From positions 1 through 5,611 of the forward strand of contig JAQGHH010000625.1 of NCBI GenBank assembly GCA_028288945.1: 5,611 nucleotides of DNA, read 5' to 3'. This stretch comes from Phycisphaerales bacterium. GTDB lineage: Bacteria > Planctomycetota > Phycisphaerae > Tepidisphaerales > Tepidisphaeraceae. The translations under genes and the position numbers were made by a program. The notes beneath the pieces are model-generated. The model saw nothing but the letters and a program-made list of their open reading frames with translations. It was not told the origin of the DNA and did not search any database. Every line of letters begins with the position of its first letter. The first letter of the stretch is position 1. Of this stretch, positions 1-5,295 are shown one piece after another.

Positions 1-155
1 TAAACTCTTGCCCGCTCCGTGTAAGTTTTCACGCCCGGCGGCGGCCCGTATTTCGCATCTTCTTCGGCTTTGCGGCTTTCCGCTGCTCCCGCCGCCGCTT
101 GCTGCTGTTGCTTGGCCTCGGCTAAGGACCCTTGCTGGTGGCGGGAATAGGCAAC
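1..155 (-). other. coding-like open frame running off the left edge
   Basis: Read on the minus strand, one frame stays open from the glycosyltransferase 3' flank to the window edge. It gives a hydrophilic Ala/Gln/Glu/Lys-rich stretch (…EAKQQQQAAAGAAESRK…) followed by AEEDAKYGPPPGVKTYTERARV-like sequence. The composition resembles a charged linker or tail rather than a random shadow. However, no ATG or TTG lies in frame; the only usual start is a GTG at 30-32, with no Shine-Dalgarno site, which would leave most of the stretch untranslated. The last two bases (TA) could begin a stop codon just outside the window. It may be a real gene with an unusual start, a degraded remnant, or chance. No family is recognised. 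Confidence 0.22.
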
Positions 156-182
156 AAAAAACCCCGCCCGGCAGGGACGGGG
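156..182 (-). terminator. intrinsic terminator of the glycosyltransferase gene
   Basis: On the minus strand a GC hairpin (CCCCG + CCC paired with GGG + CGGGG, with one bulged base and a 4-nt loop at 170-173) is followed directly by six T residues (161 to 156). It begins about 34 nt past the glycosyltransferase stop codon, the expected place for rho-independent termination. The A-rich side faces left, so it works only for minus-strand transcription. Confidence 0.8.
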
Positions 183-215
183 GAAAAGAGCGGGTGAAGG
201 GCGAGGGAGCAAGAC

Positions 216-1421
216 CTACCCCGCCGCCCAATTGCCGTGGTCCATTCTTGCCAGGTTTCTCAGGTACTCGAAGGCCAGCGTGTCGGTGCAGCTTCGGGTT
301 GCGATGACCGGCTCGACTACTTGTCGCCAGACGCGCGGGATGGCCGCGTCGCTTAGCTCGCTCATGGCGTTTAGCACCTTTTCAGCCAGGCCGGGTTTGC
401 GGCTGCGGCTTTCGAGTTTTTCAAGGAGTTCGCGGGCGGGCTCGCGGAGTTCGGGCCAGAGGACGCCGGCCTCGCGGGGGGAATGGCAACGGGCGAAGCA
501 CATGGCGTAGAGCAGGTAGCCTGCCGCGTCGGTTGGGATGAGGGCGGGCCAGGGGTCGATCGAATCGAGGAGCGATTCGGCCTTCGCGCCGTCGCCCATC
601 GCGAGCGAAAGGCCGGCGGCGTAGAGCGTGAAGCCGGCGGTGCGGGCCGGCAATTCCGACGGATCATCCCCTGCCGCGAACGCGTGGGCGGGACGCTTCA
701 CGCGCGGGTCGGGGGAGTGTAGCCGGCGGAGAACTTCCGTCCCGTCGCGCAGCAGCGTTTGCGGGCTGCGGCTCAGGCTCGTCGGGCGCATGCGGTAGCC
801 GGTCACGCAACGGTCCACGTATTGGGTCTGCCCGGGGCCGGCGACCCGGGCGACGCGGCCCCAGAGATCCCAGTCGCCGCAATGGGCCAGGGAGGGGTCG
901 AACGCGCCGACTTCATCGAGCACGGATCGGCGGAGCATCACGCAGGACGGCACGGAAAGGATGTTGGAGGAGGCGAGCGCGGTGAATAGCGGTTTGCCGC
1001 CCGGGTTGCCGCCGGTCCAGAGGGTGGGCTTGCCTTCGGGCTTCGCGTAGCGGAAAAGGCCGTGGGCGGCAATCCGTCGGCGGCCTTTGCACGCGTCCGA
1101 CAGGACGGCCAATGCGTGCGGCTCCAGCCAGTCGTCGGCATCCAGGAACACCACGAATGTGCCGCGGGCCACGGCGAGGCCCGTGTTGCGGGCGGCGCAC
1201 GCGCCGGCGTTTTCCTGGCGGACCAGGCGAAAGCGCCCGTCGTCGCGCGCGAAGCGCTCGACAATCCGGGCCGATTCATCCGGCGAACCGTCGTCCACGA
1301 CGATCGATTCCCACCGCGATTCATTCTGCGCCAGCAGACTTAAAAGGGCGGCGGGGAGCGTGTCCTGCGACCGGTAGGCCGGGGTGATGACCGATATGCG
1401 GGGTGATGACTGGAGTAGCAT
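216..1421 (-). CDS. family 2 glycosyltransferase (GT-A fold)
   Basis: The 401-residue protein probably transfers a sugar from a nucleotide-sugar donor to a cell-surface glycan or lipid acceptor at the cytoplasmic face of the membrane. GT2 hallmarks appear in order: the N-terminal strand ISVITPAYRS (residues 9-18), the donor-binding VVDDGSPDE (41-49), the NAGACAARNTGL segment (71-82), the metal-binding DXD-type motif LDADDW (93-98), and GDWDLWGR (182-189), which matches the usual ED-W-D-LW acceptor/catalytic region. Residues from about 230 onward form an Ala/Leu/Glu-rich, probably helical tail of some 170 residues that I do not recognise; no membrane segment is evident. The ATG at 1421 is chosen because GT2 proteins usually start a few residues before this strand. 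A GTG at 1484 in the same frame would add 21 residues; neither start has a strong Shine-Dalgarno site. The gene is monocistronic and divergent from the hsp70-like gene. Donor and acceptor cannot be read from sequence. Confidence 0.9.
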   Translation of the reverse strand: MLLQSSPRISVITPAYRSQDTLPAALLSLLAQNESRWESIVVDDGSPDESARIVERFARDDGRFRLVRQENAGACAARNTGLAVARGTFVVFLDADDWLEPHALAVLSDACKGRRRIAAHGLFRYAKPEGKPTLWTGGNPGGKPLFTALASSNILSVPSCVMLRRSVLDEVGAFDPSLAHCGDWDLWGRVARVAGPGQTQYVDRCVTGYRMRPTSLSRSPQTLLRDGTEVLRRLHSPDPRVKRPAHAFAAGDDPSELPARTAGFTLYAAGLSLAMGDGAKAESLLDSIDPWPALIPTDAAGYLLYAMCFARCHSPREAGVLWPELREPARELLEKLESRSRKPGLAEKVLNAMSELSDAAIPRVWRQVVEPVIATRSCTDTLAFEYLRNLARMDHGNWAAG

Positions 1422-1595
1422 GTGCGTCCGTGCGTTGTGCAGTTGGATGATGGCCCGCGAGTCGGAGTCCCAAAATTGCGCCACTGGTTCCGCGGCTCAG
1501 CTTGCAATTCCCGCGCCGCGCAGGAGCTTTGACGCTATCTTAATTTCCCTTCACGCCGGGCAATTCCCGGTCGGGCAGAACTTTCCCCGTTTAGC

Positions 1596-1621
1596 CGCCC
1601 CGCTTGCGGGGCGTTTTCTTT
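1596..1621 (+). terminator. strong plus-strand intrinsic terminator with no assigned gene
   Basis: A perfect GC stem (CGCCCCG at 1596-1602 pairing with CGGGGCG at 1607-1613, loop CTTG) is followed by TTTTCTTT. It has the full form of a rho-independent terminator for plus-strand transcripts. No plus-strand gene lies upstream, because the neighbouring gene runs the other way. It may end a small RNA or an antisense transcript, or block read-through towards the hsp70-like gene. On the minus strand it lacks a T-tract. Confidence 0.65.
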
Positions 1622-1656
1622 GACGATGCGAAGACGCGCCGTGTGATTCGACTTCA

Positions 1657-1664
1657 CTTATAAG
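1657..1664 (-). promoter_or_regulatory. possible -10 element for the glycosyltransferase gene
   Basis: The palindrome CTTATAAG gives TATAAG on the minus strand, five of six matches to the sigma-70 -10 consensus. A poor -35 (TTTAAC on the minus strand) lies 16 nt upstream. It would create a leader of roughly 165 nt (to the GTG at 1484) or 230 nt (to the ATG at 1421) containing both arms of the nearby inverted repeat. Only the -10 match supports it. Confidence 0.25.
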
Positions 1665-1806
1665 AGGCAAGCGGGGCGGTTAAACAGGTTGTGGTTTCAA
1701 TGCTTATGCGTGCGAGCGTCGGTAGAGAATGCGGGAAGGGGGCGAATGCAACTGAACTGCGCCGCTCGCGAAGGTATCGCCCATAACGTAGGCATCAGGG
1801 CGGGCG

Positions 1807-1812
1807 TATAAT
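1807..1812 (+). promoter_or_regulatory. -10 element of the hsp70-like gene promoter
   Basis: A perfect TATAAT hexamer sits 50 bp before the start codon, predicting transcription start near 1819 and a leader of about 44 nt. No good -35 hexamer is seen at 16-18 bp spacing and there is no extended -10 TG. No CIRCE-type heat-shock operator (TTAGCACTC-N9-GAGTGCTAA) is visible between this box and the gene. Confidence 0.5.
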
Positions 1813-1853
1813 CCCAACTCGTCGGACAGAAGTTCGCCACGGCAGACCCATTA

Positions 1854-1858
1854 GAGGA
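1854..1858 (+). promoter_or_regulatory. ribosome binding site of the hsp70-like gene
   Basis: GAGGA lies 4 nt before the ATG at 1863 and fixes this ATG as the start, in agreement with the phosphate-1 motif beginning at residue 7, as in other Hsp70 proteins. Confidence 0.75.
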
Positions 1859-1862
1859 CGAA

Positions 1863-3659
1863 ATGGCAGCGCAATACGCGATTGGCATCGATCTAGGCAC
1901 CACCAACAGCGTGCTGGCTTACACGAAGCTGGGGGAGGAGCACGCGCCGGTGGAACTGCTGGCGGTCCCGCAGCTTGTGGCCGGGGCGACGGTGGAGCCC
2001 CGTAGTGTGCTCCCCTCCTTTCTCTACCTGGGCACCGAACAGGAAGCGGCCGGCGGCACGCTCGATCTGCCATGGGACCGCGGCCGCAAATATGCGGTGG
2101 GGGCCCTTGCCCAGCGACAGGCGGCGGATGTGCCCACCCGCACGGTGGCCGCGGCGAAGTCGTGGCTGGCGCACAGCCGGGTGGACAGGCATCAGCCGAT
2201 CCTTCCGTGGAACGCCCCGGCTGATGTTCCCAAGGTGTCGCCGGTCGAGACGTCGCGCCGATATTTGGAGCACCTCGCCGGGACGTGGTCGGCGGCGTTT
2301 CCGGACGCCCCGCTGGCGCAGCAGCACGTCGTTCTGACGGTCCCGGCTTCGTTCGATGCCAGCGCGCGGGAACTGACCCGCGAGGCGGCCCTTCAGGCGG
2401 GATTGCCGCAGGATCTGGTGCTGCTGGAAGAGCCGCAGGCGGCGCTTTACGCGTGGCTGGCCGACCGGGGCGATACGTGGCGCAAGGAGCTCAAGGTCGG
2501 GGAGACGCTGCTCGTCTGCGACGTGGGGGGCGGGACGACTGACTTCACCTTGATCGGCGTCACCGAAGAGAACGGCGAACTCGCCCTTCGGCGGATTGCG
2601 GTCGGCAACCATACCCTCGTGGGCGGGGACAACATGGACCTCGCCCTCGCCCACTTCGCCACCGCCGCCTTTGCCGGCAAGGGCGTGGAGCTGAACCCGT
2701 GGCAGTCGGTCGCGCTGTGGCATTCGTGCCGGGCCGCGAAGGAAACGTTGCTCGGGCATAAAGGCCCCAAGAAGCATCCGGTGACGGTGCTCGGTCGCGG
2801 CAGCAAGTTGGTGGGGGGGACGGTTTCGGTGGACCTCGACCGCGACGCGGTGCGCACGCTTCTGGCCGAGGGCTTTTTCCCCGCGTGCAAAATCGACGAG
2901 AAGCCCGAACGCCGGCGGGCGTCTGGGTTTCGCGAGATCGGCCTGCCGTTCGAGGCCGACACCGCCGTCACGCGCCACCTTGCCGCATTCCTCACGACCC
3001 ACGCCCCCGAGCCGGGCGGCGCGGTGAAGCCGACGCACCTGCTTTTCAACGGCGGCGTCTTTAAATCCCCCGCATTCCGCGAGCAACTTTCCGATGTCAT
3101 GAAGTCCTGGTTCGGCGACAAATCCGCCCCGACCGTCCTGGAAGGCAACACCGATTACGACTACGCCGTCGCCCGCGGGGCGGCATACTACGGCGCGGCG
3201 AAGAGCGGCCGGGGCGTCCGCATCCGCGGCGGCGCGGCGCGCTCCTACTACGTCGGCATCGAAACCTCCGGCCCCGCCATCCCGGGCGCGACGCGTCCGC
3301 TCGAGGCGCTATGCGTGGTCCCCTTCGGGATGGAAGAGGGGACGGAGACGGATGTGCCGGGGGAAGAGATCGGCCTGGTCGTGGGCGAGCCCGCGCTGTT
3401 CCGTTTCTTCAGCGCCGCCGCCCGAAAGCACGATACGCCGGGGCAGGTCATCCCGCATTGGTCGGAAGGGGAGATCGTCGAGACCGACCCGCTTGAAGCG
3501 AATTTGCCAAAACCCGAAAAGATCGAAGAGGACTATGTCCCGGTCCGCTTCCACTCCAAGATCACCGAACTGGGGACCTTCGAGCTTTGGTGCGTGAGCA
3601 CGACGAGCGATCAACGATGGAAGCTGGAATTCAGCGTGCGCGAGGATGCGGAGAAATAA
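1863..3659 (+). CDS. divergent Hsp70 family protein (DnaK-like ATPase)
   Basis: This is a 598-residue cytoplasmic Hsp70/actin-superfamily ATPase. The nucleotide-binding domain is complete: phosphate-1 IGIDLGTTNS (7-16), connect-1 region VLTVPASFDASARE (157-170), LLEEPQAALYAW (187-198), phosphate-2 VCDVGGGTTDFTL (218-230), VGGDNMDL (253-260, counterpart of DnaK GGEDFD), adenosine motif LLFNGGVFKSP (393-403), and the closing helix YAVARGAAYYGA (434-445). The hydrophobic interdomain linker of DnaK (DVLLLDVTPLSLG type) is missing. The remaining ~150 residues, including VVPFGMEEGTE (485-495), VVGEPALFRFF (506-516) and the tail FELWCVSTTS/WKLEFSVRE, look like a short divergent beta domain with no helical lid. 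From memory, this matches a family of ~600-residue bacterial Hsp70-like proteins often found beside a longer Hsp70 relative. Here it stands alone, without dnaJ, grpE or a second Hsp70 in the window. It is therefore unlikely to be the housekeeping DnaK; client and partners are unknown. Confidence 0.93.
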   Translation: MAAQYAIGIDLGTTNSVLAYTKLGEEHAPVELLAVPQLVAGATVEPRSVLPSFLYLGTEQEAAGGTLDLPWDRGRKYAVGALAQRQAADVPTRTVAAAKSWLAHSRVDRHQPILPWNAPADVPKVSPVETSRRYLEHLAGTWSAAFPDAPLAQQHVVLTVPASFDASARELTREAALQAGLPQDLVLLEEPQAALYAWLADRGDTWRKELKVGETLLVCDVGGGTTDFTLIGVTEENGELALRRIAVGNHTLVGGDNMDLALAHFATAAFAGKGVELNPWQSVALWHSCRAAKETLLGHKGPKKHPVTVLGRGSKLVGGTVSVDLDRDAVRTLLAEGFFPACKIDEKPERRRASGFREIGLPFEADTAVTRHLAAFLTTHAPEPGGAVKPTHLLFNGGVFKSPAFREQLSDVMKSWFGDKSAPTVLEGNTDYDYAVARGAAYYGAAKSGRGVRIRGGAARSYYVGIETSGPAIPGATRPLEALCVVPFGMEEGTETDVPGEEIGLVVGEPALFRFFSAAARKHDTPGQVIPHWSEGEIVETDPLEANLPKPEKIEEDYVPVRFHSKITELGTFELWCVSTTSDQRWKLEFSVREDAEK

Positions 3660-3701
3660 GTGCAGAGTGAAGAGGGCAGAGTGCAGAATGTCGAGTGCGG
3701 A
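3660..3701. repeat. six imperfect 7-bp tandem repeats (consensus GTGCAGA)
   Basis: Starting on the base after the hsp70-like stop codon, the sequence divides into GTGCAGA, GTGAAGA, GGGCAGA, GTGCAGA, ATGTCGA and GTGCGGA. Units one and four are identical and the others differ at one to three positions. This resembles the short tandem heptanucleotide repeats described in cyanobacterial intergenic regions. It is not coding and has no T-tract. Confidence 0.6.
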
Positions 3702-3728
3702 TGAGGTCGCGCCCCTCAACTCAACCAC

Positions 3729-3805
3729 GTAGGGTGGGCGTACTCGCCCGGCATTTGTCTGCGCGTCAATCCACGGAGGACGGTGGGCGAGTACGCCCAC
3801 CCTAC
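3729..3805. repeat. inverted pair of GTAG-headed hairpins (REP/BIME-like element)
   Basis: Positions 3729-3749 and 3785-3805 are perfect 21-nt reverse complements, 35 nt apart. Each arm begins, reading inward, with GTAG and then forms its own small hairpin: GGGCG-TACT-CGCCC in the left arm (3736-3749), and GGTGGGCG-AGTA-CGCCCACC in the right arm (3782-3801). A conserved GTAG followed by an imperfect palindrome, in inverted pairs between genes, is the layout of repetitive extragenic palindromes mobilised by RAYT (TnpA-REP) transposases. No RAYT gene lies in the window. The pair sits between convergent genes, the usual REP location, and could also protect 3' RNA ends. Confidence 0.6.
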
Positions 3806-3827
3806 ATCGCTTTCACCAAATTGCGCA

Positions 3828-3857
3828 AGAAAAAGCCCCGCCGGCAGTGGCGGGGCT
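3828..3857 (-). terminator. intrinsic terminator of the PEP-CTERM gene
   Basis: A perfect 9-bp stem (3834-3842 with 3849-3857, core GCCCCGCC/GGCGGGGC, 6-nt loop) is followed on the minus strand by TTTTTCTT. It begins 27 nt after the stop codon of the gene at 3884. In the plus direction the stem is followed only by CATTTGATT, so it could at best stop hsp70 read-through weakly. Confidence 0.8.
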
Positions 3858-3883
3858 CATTTGATTGCGAGTTGGAGTTCAGC

Positions 3884-4606
3884 TTACGCCAAACGGCGCG
3901 GGCGGAGAGATCGGCCCATGCCGACGAAGCCCATCGCGCCCAGGCAAAGAAGAGAGAGGCTGGCCGGCTCGGGGCTTTGCACGGTGGGGGAGAGCACGAA
4001 CTGACCGTTAAACGAAGCGCCGCCGTCGGCATCGAGGCTGGTCAGCGTGAAGTCCACCGCCACGGCCATGGTCGCCGGGGAAGTGAAGGTCTCGTTAACA
4101 AATTTCGGCCCGTAGGTCGTGCTGCCAAAGCCGCCATTGGGGGCGCTCGCGCCGCCGGTGAGCAAAACAGCGGGGATGGACGTACCGACGGGGACCTCGC
4201 CATCAATGGACACGTTGCTGATGGAGGTCGGATTCAAACCAAGACCGACATCTGAGAGAGTCACGGCGGCTTGGTTGACAACGCTGTTATACGTGCCGGG
4301 AAGGACCGGCGCCGTAAACAGGACGTGATACGAGCCGGGCCCGGTGACAGAAAACGACCAGTTGATGAACGGGTCGCTGTCGCCGCTCATGCTCACCGAG
4401 TAGCCGGGAGCATCGGTGCGCCAAGCGAAAGTTTTCCCATCGGCCTTGAAAGGAACTGGTGTGGTGGAGCTGCCTTCTGGACCTGTCACCTGCACCGCCG
4501 GCAATTCGCCGACGGATGCCGACGCCCTGCCAGCCGGCAGCGCGCAAAGCCCAATCACCCCAAGCGCCAGAACACGTAAGTAAACTTCCAACTTCCCGCA
4601 AGACAT
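3884..4606 (-). CDS. secreted protein with PEP-CTERM sorting signal
   Basis: The 240-residue protein has an N-terminal signal peptide (hydrophobic core VLALGVIGLCAL about residues 12-23, likely cleavage after ASA at 28-30). The exported body is rich in Gly, Ser, Thr and Pro and lacks Cys. The C-terminal sorting tail has PEP at 212-214, a hydrophobic segment to about 231 (ASLSLLCLGAMGFVGMG) and a basic end RSLRPRRLA. Such tails are recognised and cleaved by exosortases in Gram-negative bacteria that make extracellular polysaccharide; no exosortase gene is in the window. The body shows no domain I recognise; alternating Val/Thr/Ser/Phe stretches suggest beta structure. The ATG at 4606 is preferred because GGAGG lies 6 nt upstream; a TTG at 4630 would add eight residues without support. 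The gene has its own promoter and terminator, so it is probably monocistronic. Confidence 0.9.
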   Translation of the reverse strand: MSCGKLEVYLRVLALGVIGLCALPAGRASASVGELPAVQVTGPEGSSTTPVPFKADGKTFAWRTDAPGYSVSMSGDSDPFINWSFSVTGPGSYHVLFTAPVLPGTYNSVVNQAAVTLSDVGLGLNPTSISNVSIDGEVPVGTSIPAVLLTGGASAPNGGFGSTTYGPKFVNETFTSPATMAVAVDFTLTSLDADGGASFNGQFVLSPTVQSPEPASLSLLCLGAMGFVGMGRSLRPRRLA

Positions 4607-4612
4607 GTGAGC

Positions 4613-4617
4613 CCTCC
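4613..4617 (-). promoter_or_regulatory. ribosome binding site of the PEP-CTERM gene
   Basis: On the minus strand GGAGG is followed by a 6-nt spacer and ATG. It decides the start at 4606 over the upstream in-frame TTG at 4630. Confidence 0.85.
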
Positions 4618-4630
4618 AAAGATTCTGCAA

Positions 4631-4657
4631 GCGCTCTGCAAAGATAAAGCGGAGCGC
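4631..4657. promoter_or_regulatory. inverted repeat around the -10 box, possible operator
   Basis: GCGCTCTGC (4631-4639) and GCGGAGCGC (4649-4657) are reverse complements at eight of nine positions, with a 9-nt spacer that contains the proposed -10 box. TCTGCAA also occurs twice, at 4624-4630 and 4635-4641. A repressor bound here would cover the -10 and transcription start. No regulator gene is in the window, so the ligand is unknown. Confidence 0.4.
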
Positions 4658-4670
4658 ATGGAATTGTCAA
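4641..4670 (-). promoter_or_regulatory. sigma-70-type promoter of the PEP-CTERM gene
   Basis: On the minus strand a perfect TTGACA (4670-4665) is followed after 18 nt by TATCTT (4646-4641, four of six consensus matches). Transcription would start near 4634, giving a leader of about 28 nt with the GGAGG site inside it. Confidence 0.6.
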
Positions 4671-4701
4671 GGAAATATCGCCGAATCGAGACAATTGAGT
4701 T

Positions 4702-4715
4702 AATCGGAGCCGATT
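4702..4715. promoter_or_regulatory. short palindrome AATCGG-AG-CCGATT between divergent genes
   Basis: Perfect 6-bp inverted repeat with a 2-nt centre, about 31 bp upstream of the PEP-CTERM -35 box and 55 bp before the VOC start codon. Its size and position suit a dimeric regulator, but a 12-base palindrome can occur by chance. Confidence 0.3.
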
Positions 4716-4759
4716 CATCGTCCCCACCCAGAGTCGCCATCTTTCCTATATTGCGACGC

Positions 4760-4765
4760 TAGAAT
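4760..4765 (+). promoter_or_regulatory. -10-like TAGAAT that could give a leaderless VOC mRNA
   Basis: TAGAAT matches five of six -10 consensus bases and ends 5 nt before the ATG at 4771, so transcription could begin at or next to the start codon. This would explain why no Shine-Dalgarno site precedes it. A second -10-like box, TATATT (4747-4752), would give a leader of about 11 nt. Neither has a recognisable -35. Confidence 0.35.
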
Positions 4766-4770
4766 GGAAT

Positions 4771-5295
4771 ATGACAGCCGCCAACCCGACAAACGCCCTT
4801 CACGCGCAGCGACCGATCGACCCGGGAGTGGGCATCGGCCACGTACACCTGAAAGTCGCGGATCTGTCCCGCGCTCTGGCGTTTTACCAGGGTGTTTTGG
4901 GCTTTGAGATCACCCAGCGGTGGGGCGATAGCGCGGCGTTCCTCTCCGCCGGGGGATATCACCACCACATTGGCCTGAACACTTGGGAAAGCCTCGGCGG
5001 CCCGCCGCCCGCCCCGGGCACCACGGGCCTGTATCACGTCGCGATTCTCTATCCGACGCGAGCCGCGCTGGCCGACGCCCTCCGCCGACTGCTCGCCGCG
5101 AACATCCCGCTGGACGGCGCAGCCGACCACGGCGTCAGCGAAGCCCTCTACCTCCACGACCCCGACGGCAACGGCGTCGAACTTTACACTGACCGCCCCC
5201 AGCACCGGTGGCCCCGCACCCCCGACGGCGGCGTCGCCATGTACACGCGCGCCCTTGATCTCCAGGCCCTGCTAAGCGAAGCCGCCCCGCTATGA
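4771..5295 (+). CDS. VOC family protein (CatE-like dioxygenase/glyoxalase fold)
   Basis: This 174-residue protein has two beta-alpha-beta-beta-beta modules of the vicinal oxygen chelate superfamily, whose members bind a divalent metal and act on vicinal diols, alpha-keto thioethers or similar substrates. Module one covers IGHVHLKVADLSRALAFYQGVLGFE (22-46) to the YHHHIGLNTW strand (63-72). Module two covers LYHVAILYPTRAALADALRRL (87-107) to HDPDGNGVELYTDRP (129-143). Candidate metal ligands are His24 or His26, His89 and Glu137. The overall pattern, including GVSEALYLHDPDGNGVELY, resembles the catechol-2,3-dioxygenase-like CatE group (COG2514), but many such proteins are uncharacterised, so the substrate stays open. 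No other aromatic-degradation gene is nearby. The gene is divergent from the PEP-CTERM gene and its stop overlaps the next start. There is no convincing Shine-Dalgarno site; ATG at 4771 is the first in frame after the promoter-like boxes. Confidence 0.9.
   Translation: MTAANPTNALHAQRPIDPGVGIGHVHLKVADLSRALAFYQGVLGFEITQRWGDSAAFLSAGGYHHHIGLNTWESLGGPPPAPGTTGLYHVAILYPTRAALADALRRLLAANIPLDGAADHGVSEALYLHDPDGNGVELYTDRPQHRWPRTPDGGVAMYTRALDLQALLSEAAPL

Larger units (their letters stand above)
1589..1685. repeat. 19-nt inverted repeat spanning the orphan terminator
   Basis: The left arm, GTTTAGCCGCCCCGCTTGC (1589-1607), and the right arm, GCAAGCGGGGCGGTTAAAC (1667-1685), are reverse complements at 18 of 19 positions, separated by 59 nt. 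The left arm contains the 5' half of the terminator at 1596-1621, so folding of the long repeat and folding of the terminator exclude each other. The palindrome CTTATAAG (1657-1664) lies in the spacer next to the right arm. The arrangement could be an inverted duplication or a regulatory fold in the glycosyltransferase leader. Confidence 0.6.

Noticed and set aside
8..307. Plus-strand open frame of 99 codons at the left end
   Set aside because: It crosses the glycosyltransferase terminator and overlaps its 3' end. The product is Pro/Arg-rich with low complexity, and no ribosome binding site precedes the start.
1529..1557. Plus-strand promoter starting with TTGACG for a small RNA ending at the orphan terminator
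   Set aside because: The -35-like hexamer has no acceptable -10 at 16-18 bp spacing.
1504..1569. Direct repeat GCAATTCCCG at 1504-1513 and 1560-1569
   Set aside because: Only two 10-nt copies without further structure; compatible with chance in this composition.
1893..3086. Long open frame (397 codons) antisense to the hsp70-like gene
   Set aside because: It lies wholly opposite a well-supported Hsp70 gene. Its translation is Arg/Gly/His-rich with no motif, as expected for a shadow frame in GC-rich DNA.
3729..3805. Rho-independent terminator of hsp70
   Set aside because: The hairpin is strong, but no T-tract follows the right arm (CATCGCTTTCACC), and the two GTAG-headed sub-hairpins fit a REP pair better.
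3695..4255. Plus-strand open frame of 186 codons through the repeat region and into the PEP-CTERM gene
   Set aside because: It reads across the REP-like hairpins and a terminator and is antisense to a gene with signal peptide, PEP-CTERM tail and ribosome binding site.
4759..5205. Minus-strand open frame of 148 codons opposite the VOC gene
   Set aside because: The plus-strand VOC protein carries both fold modules and family motifs; the antisense product shows none.
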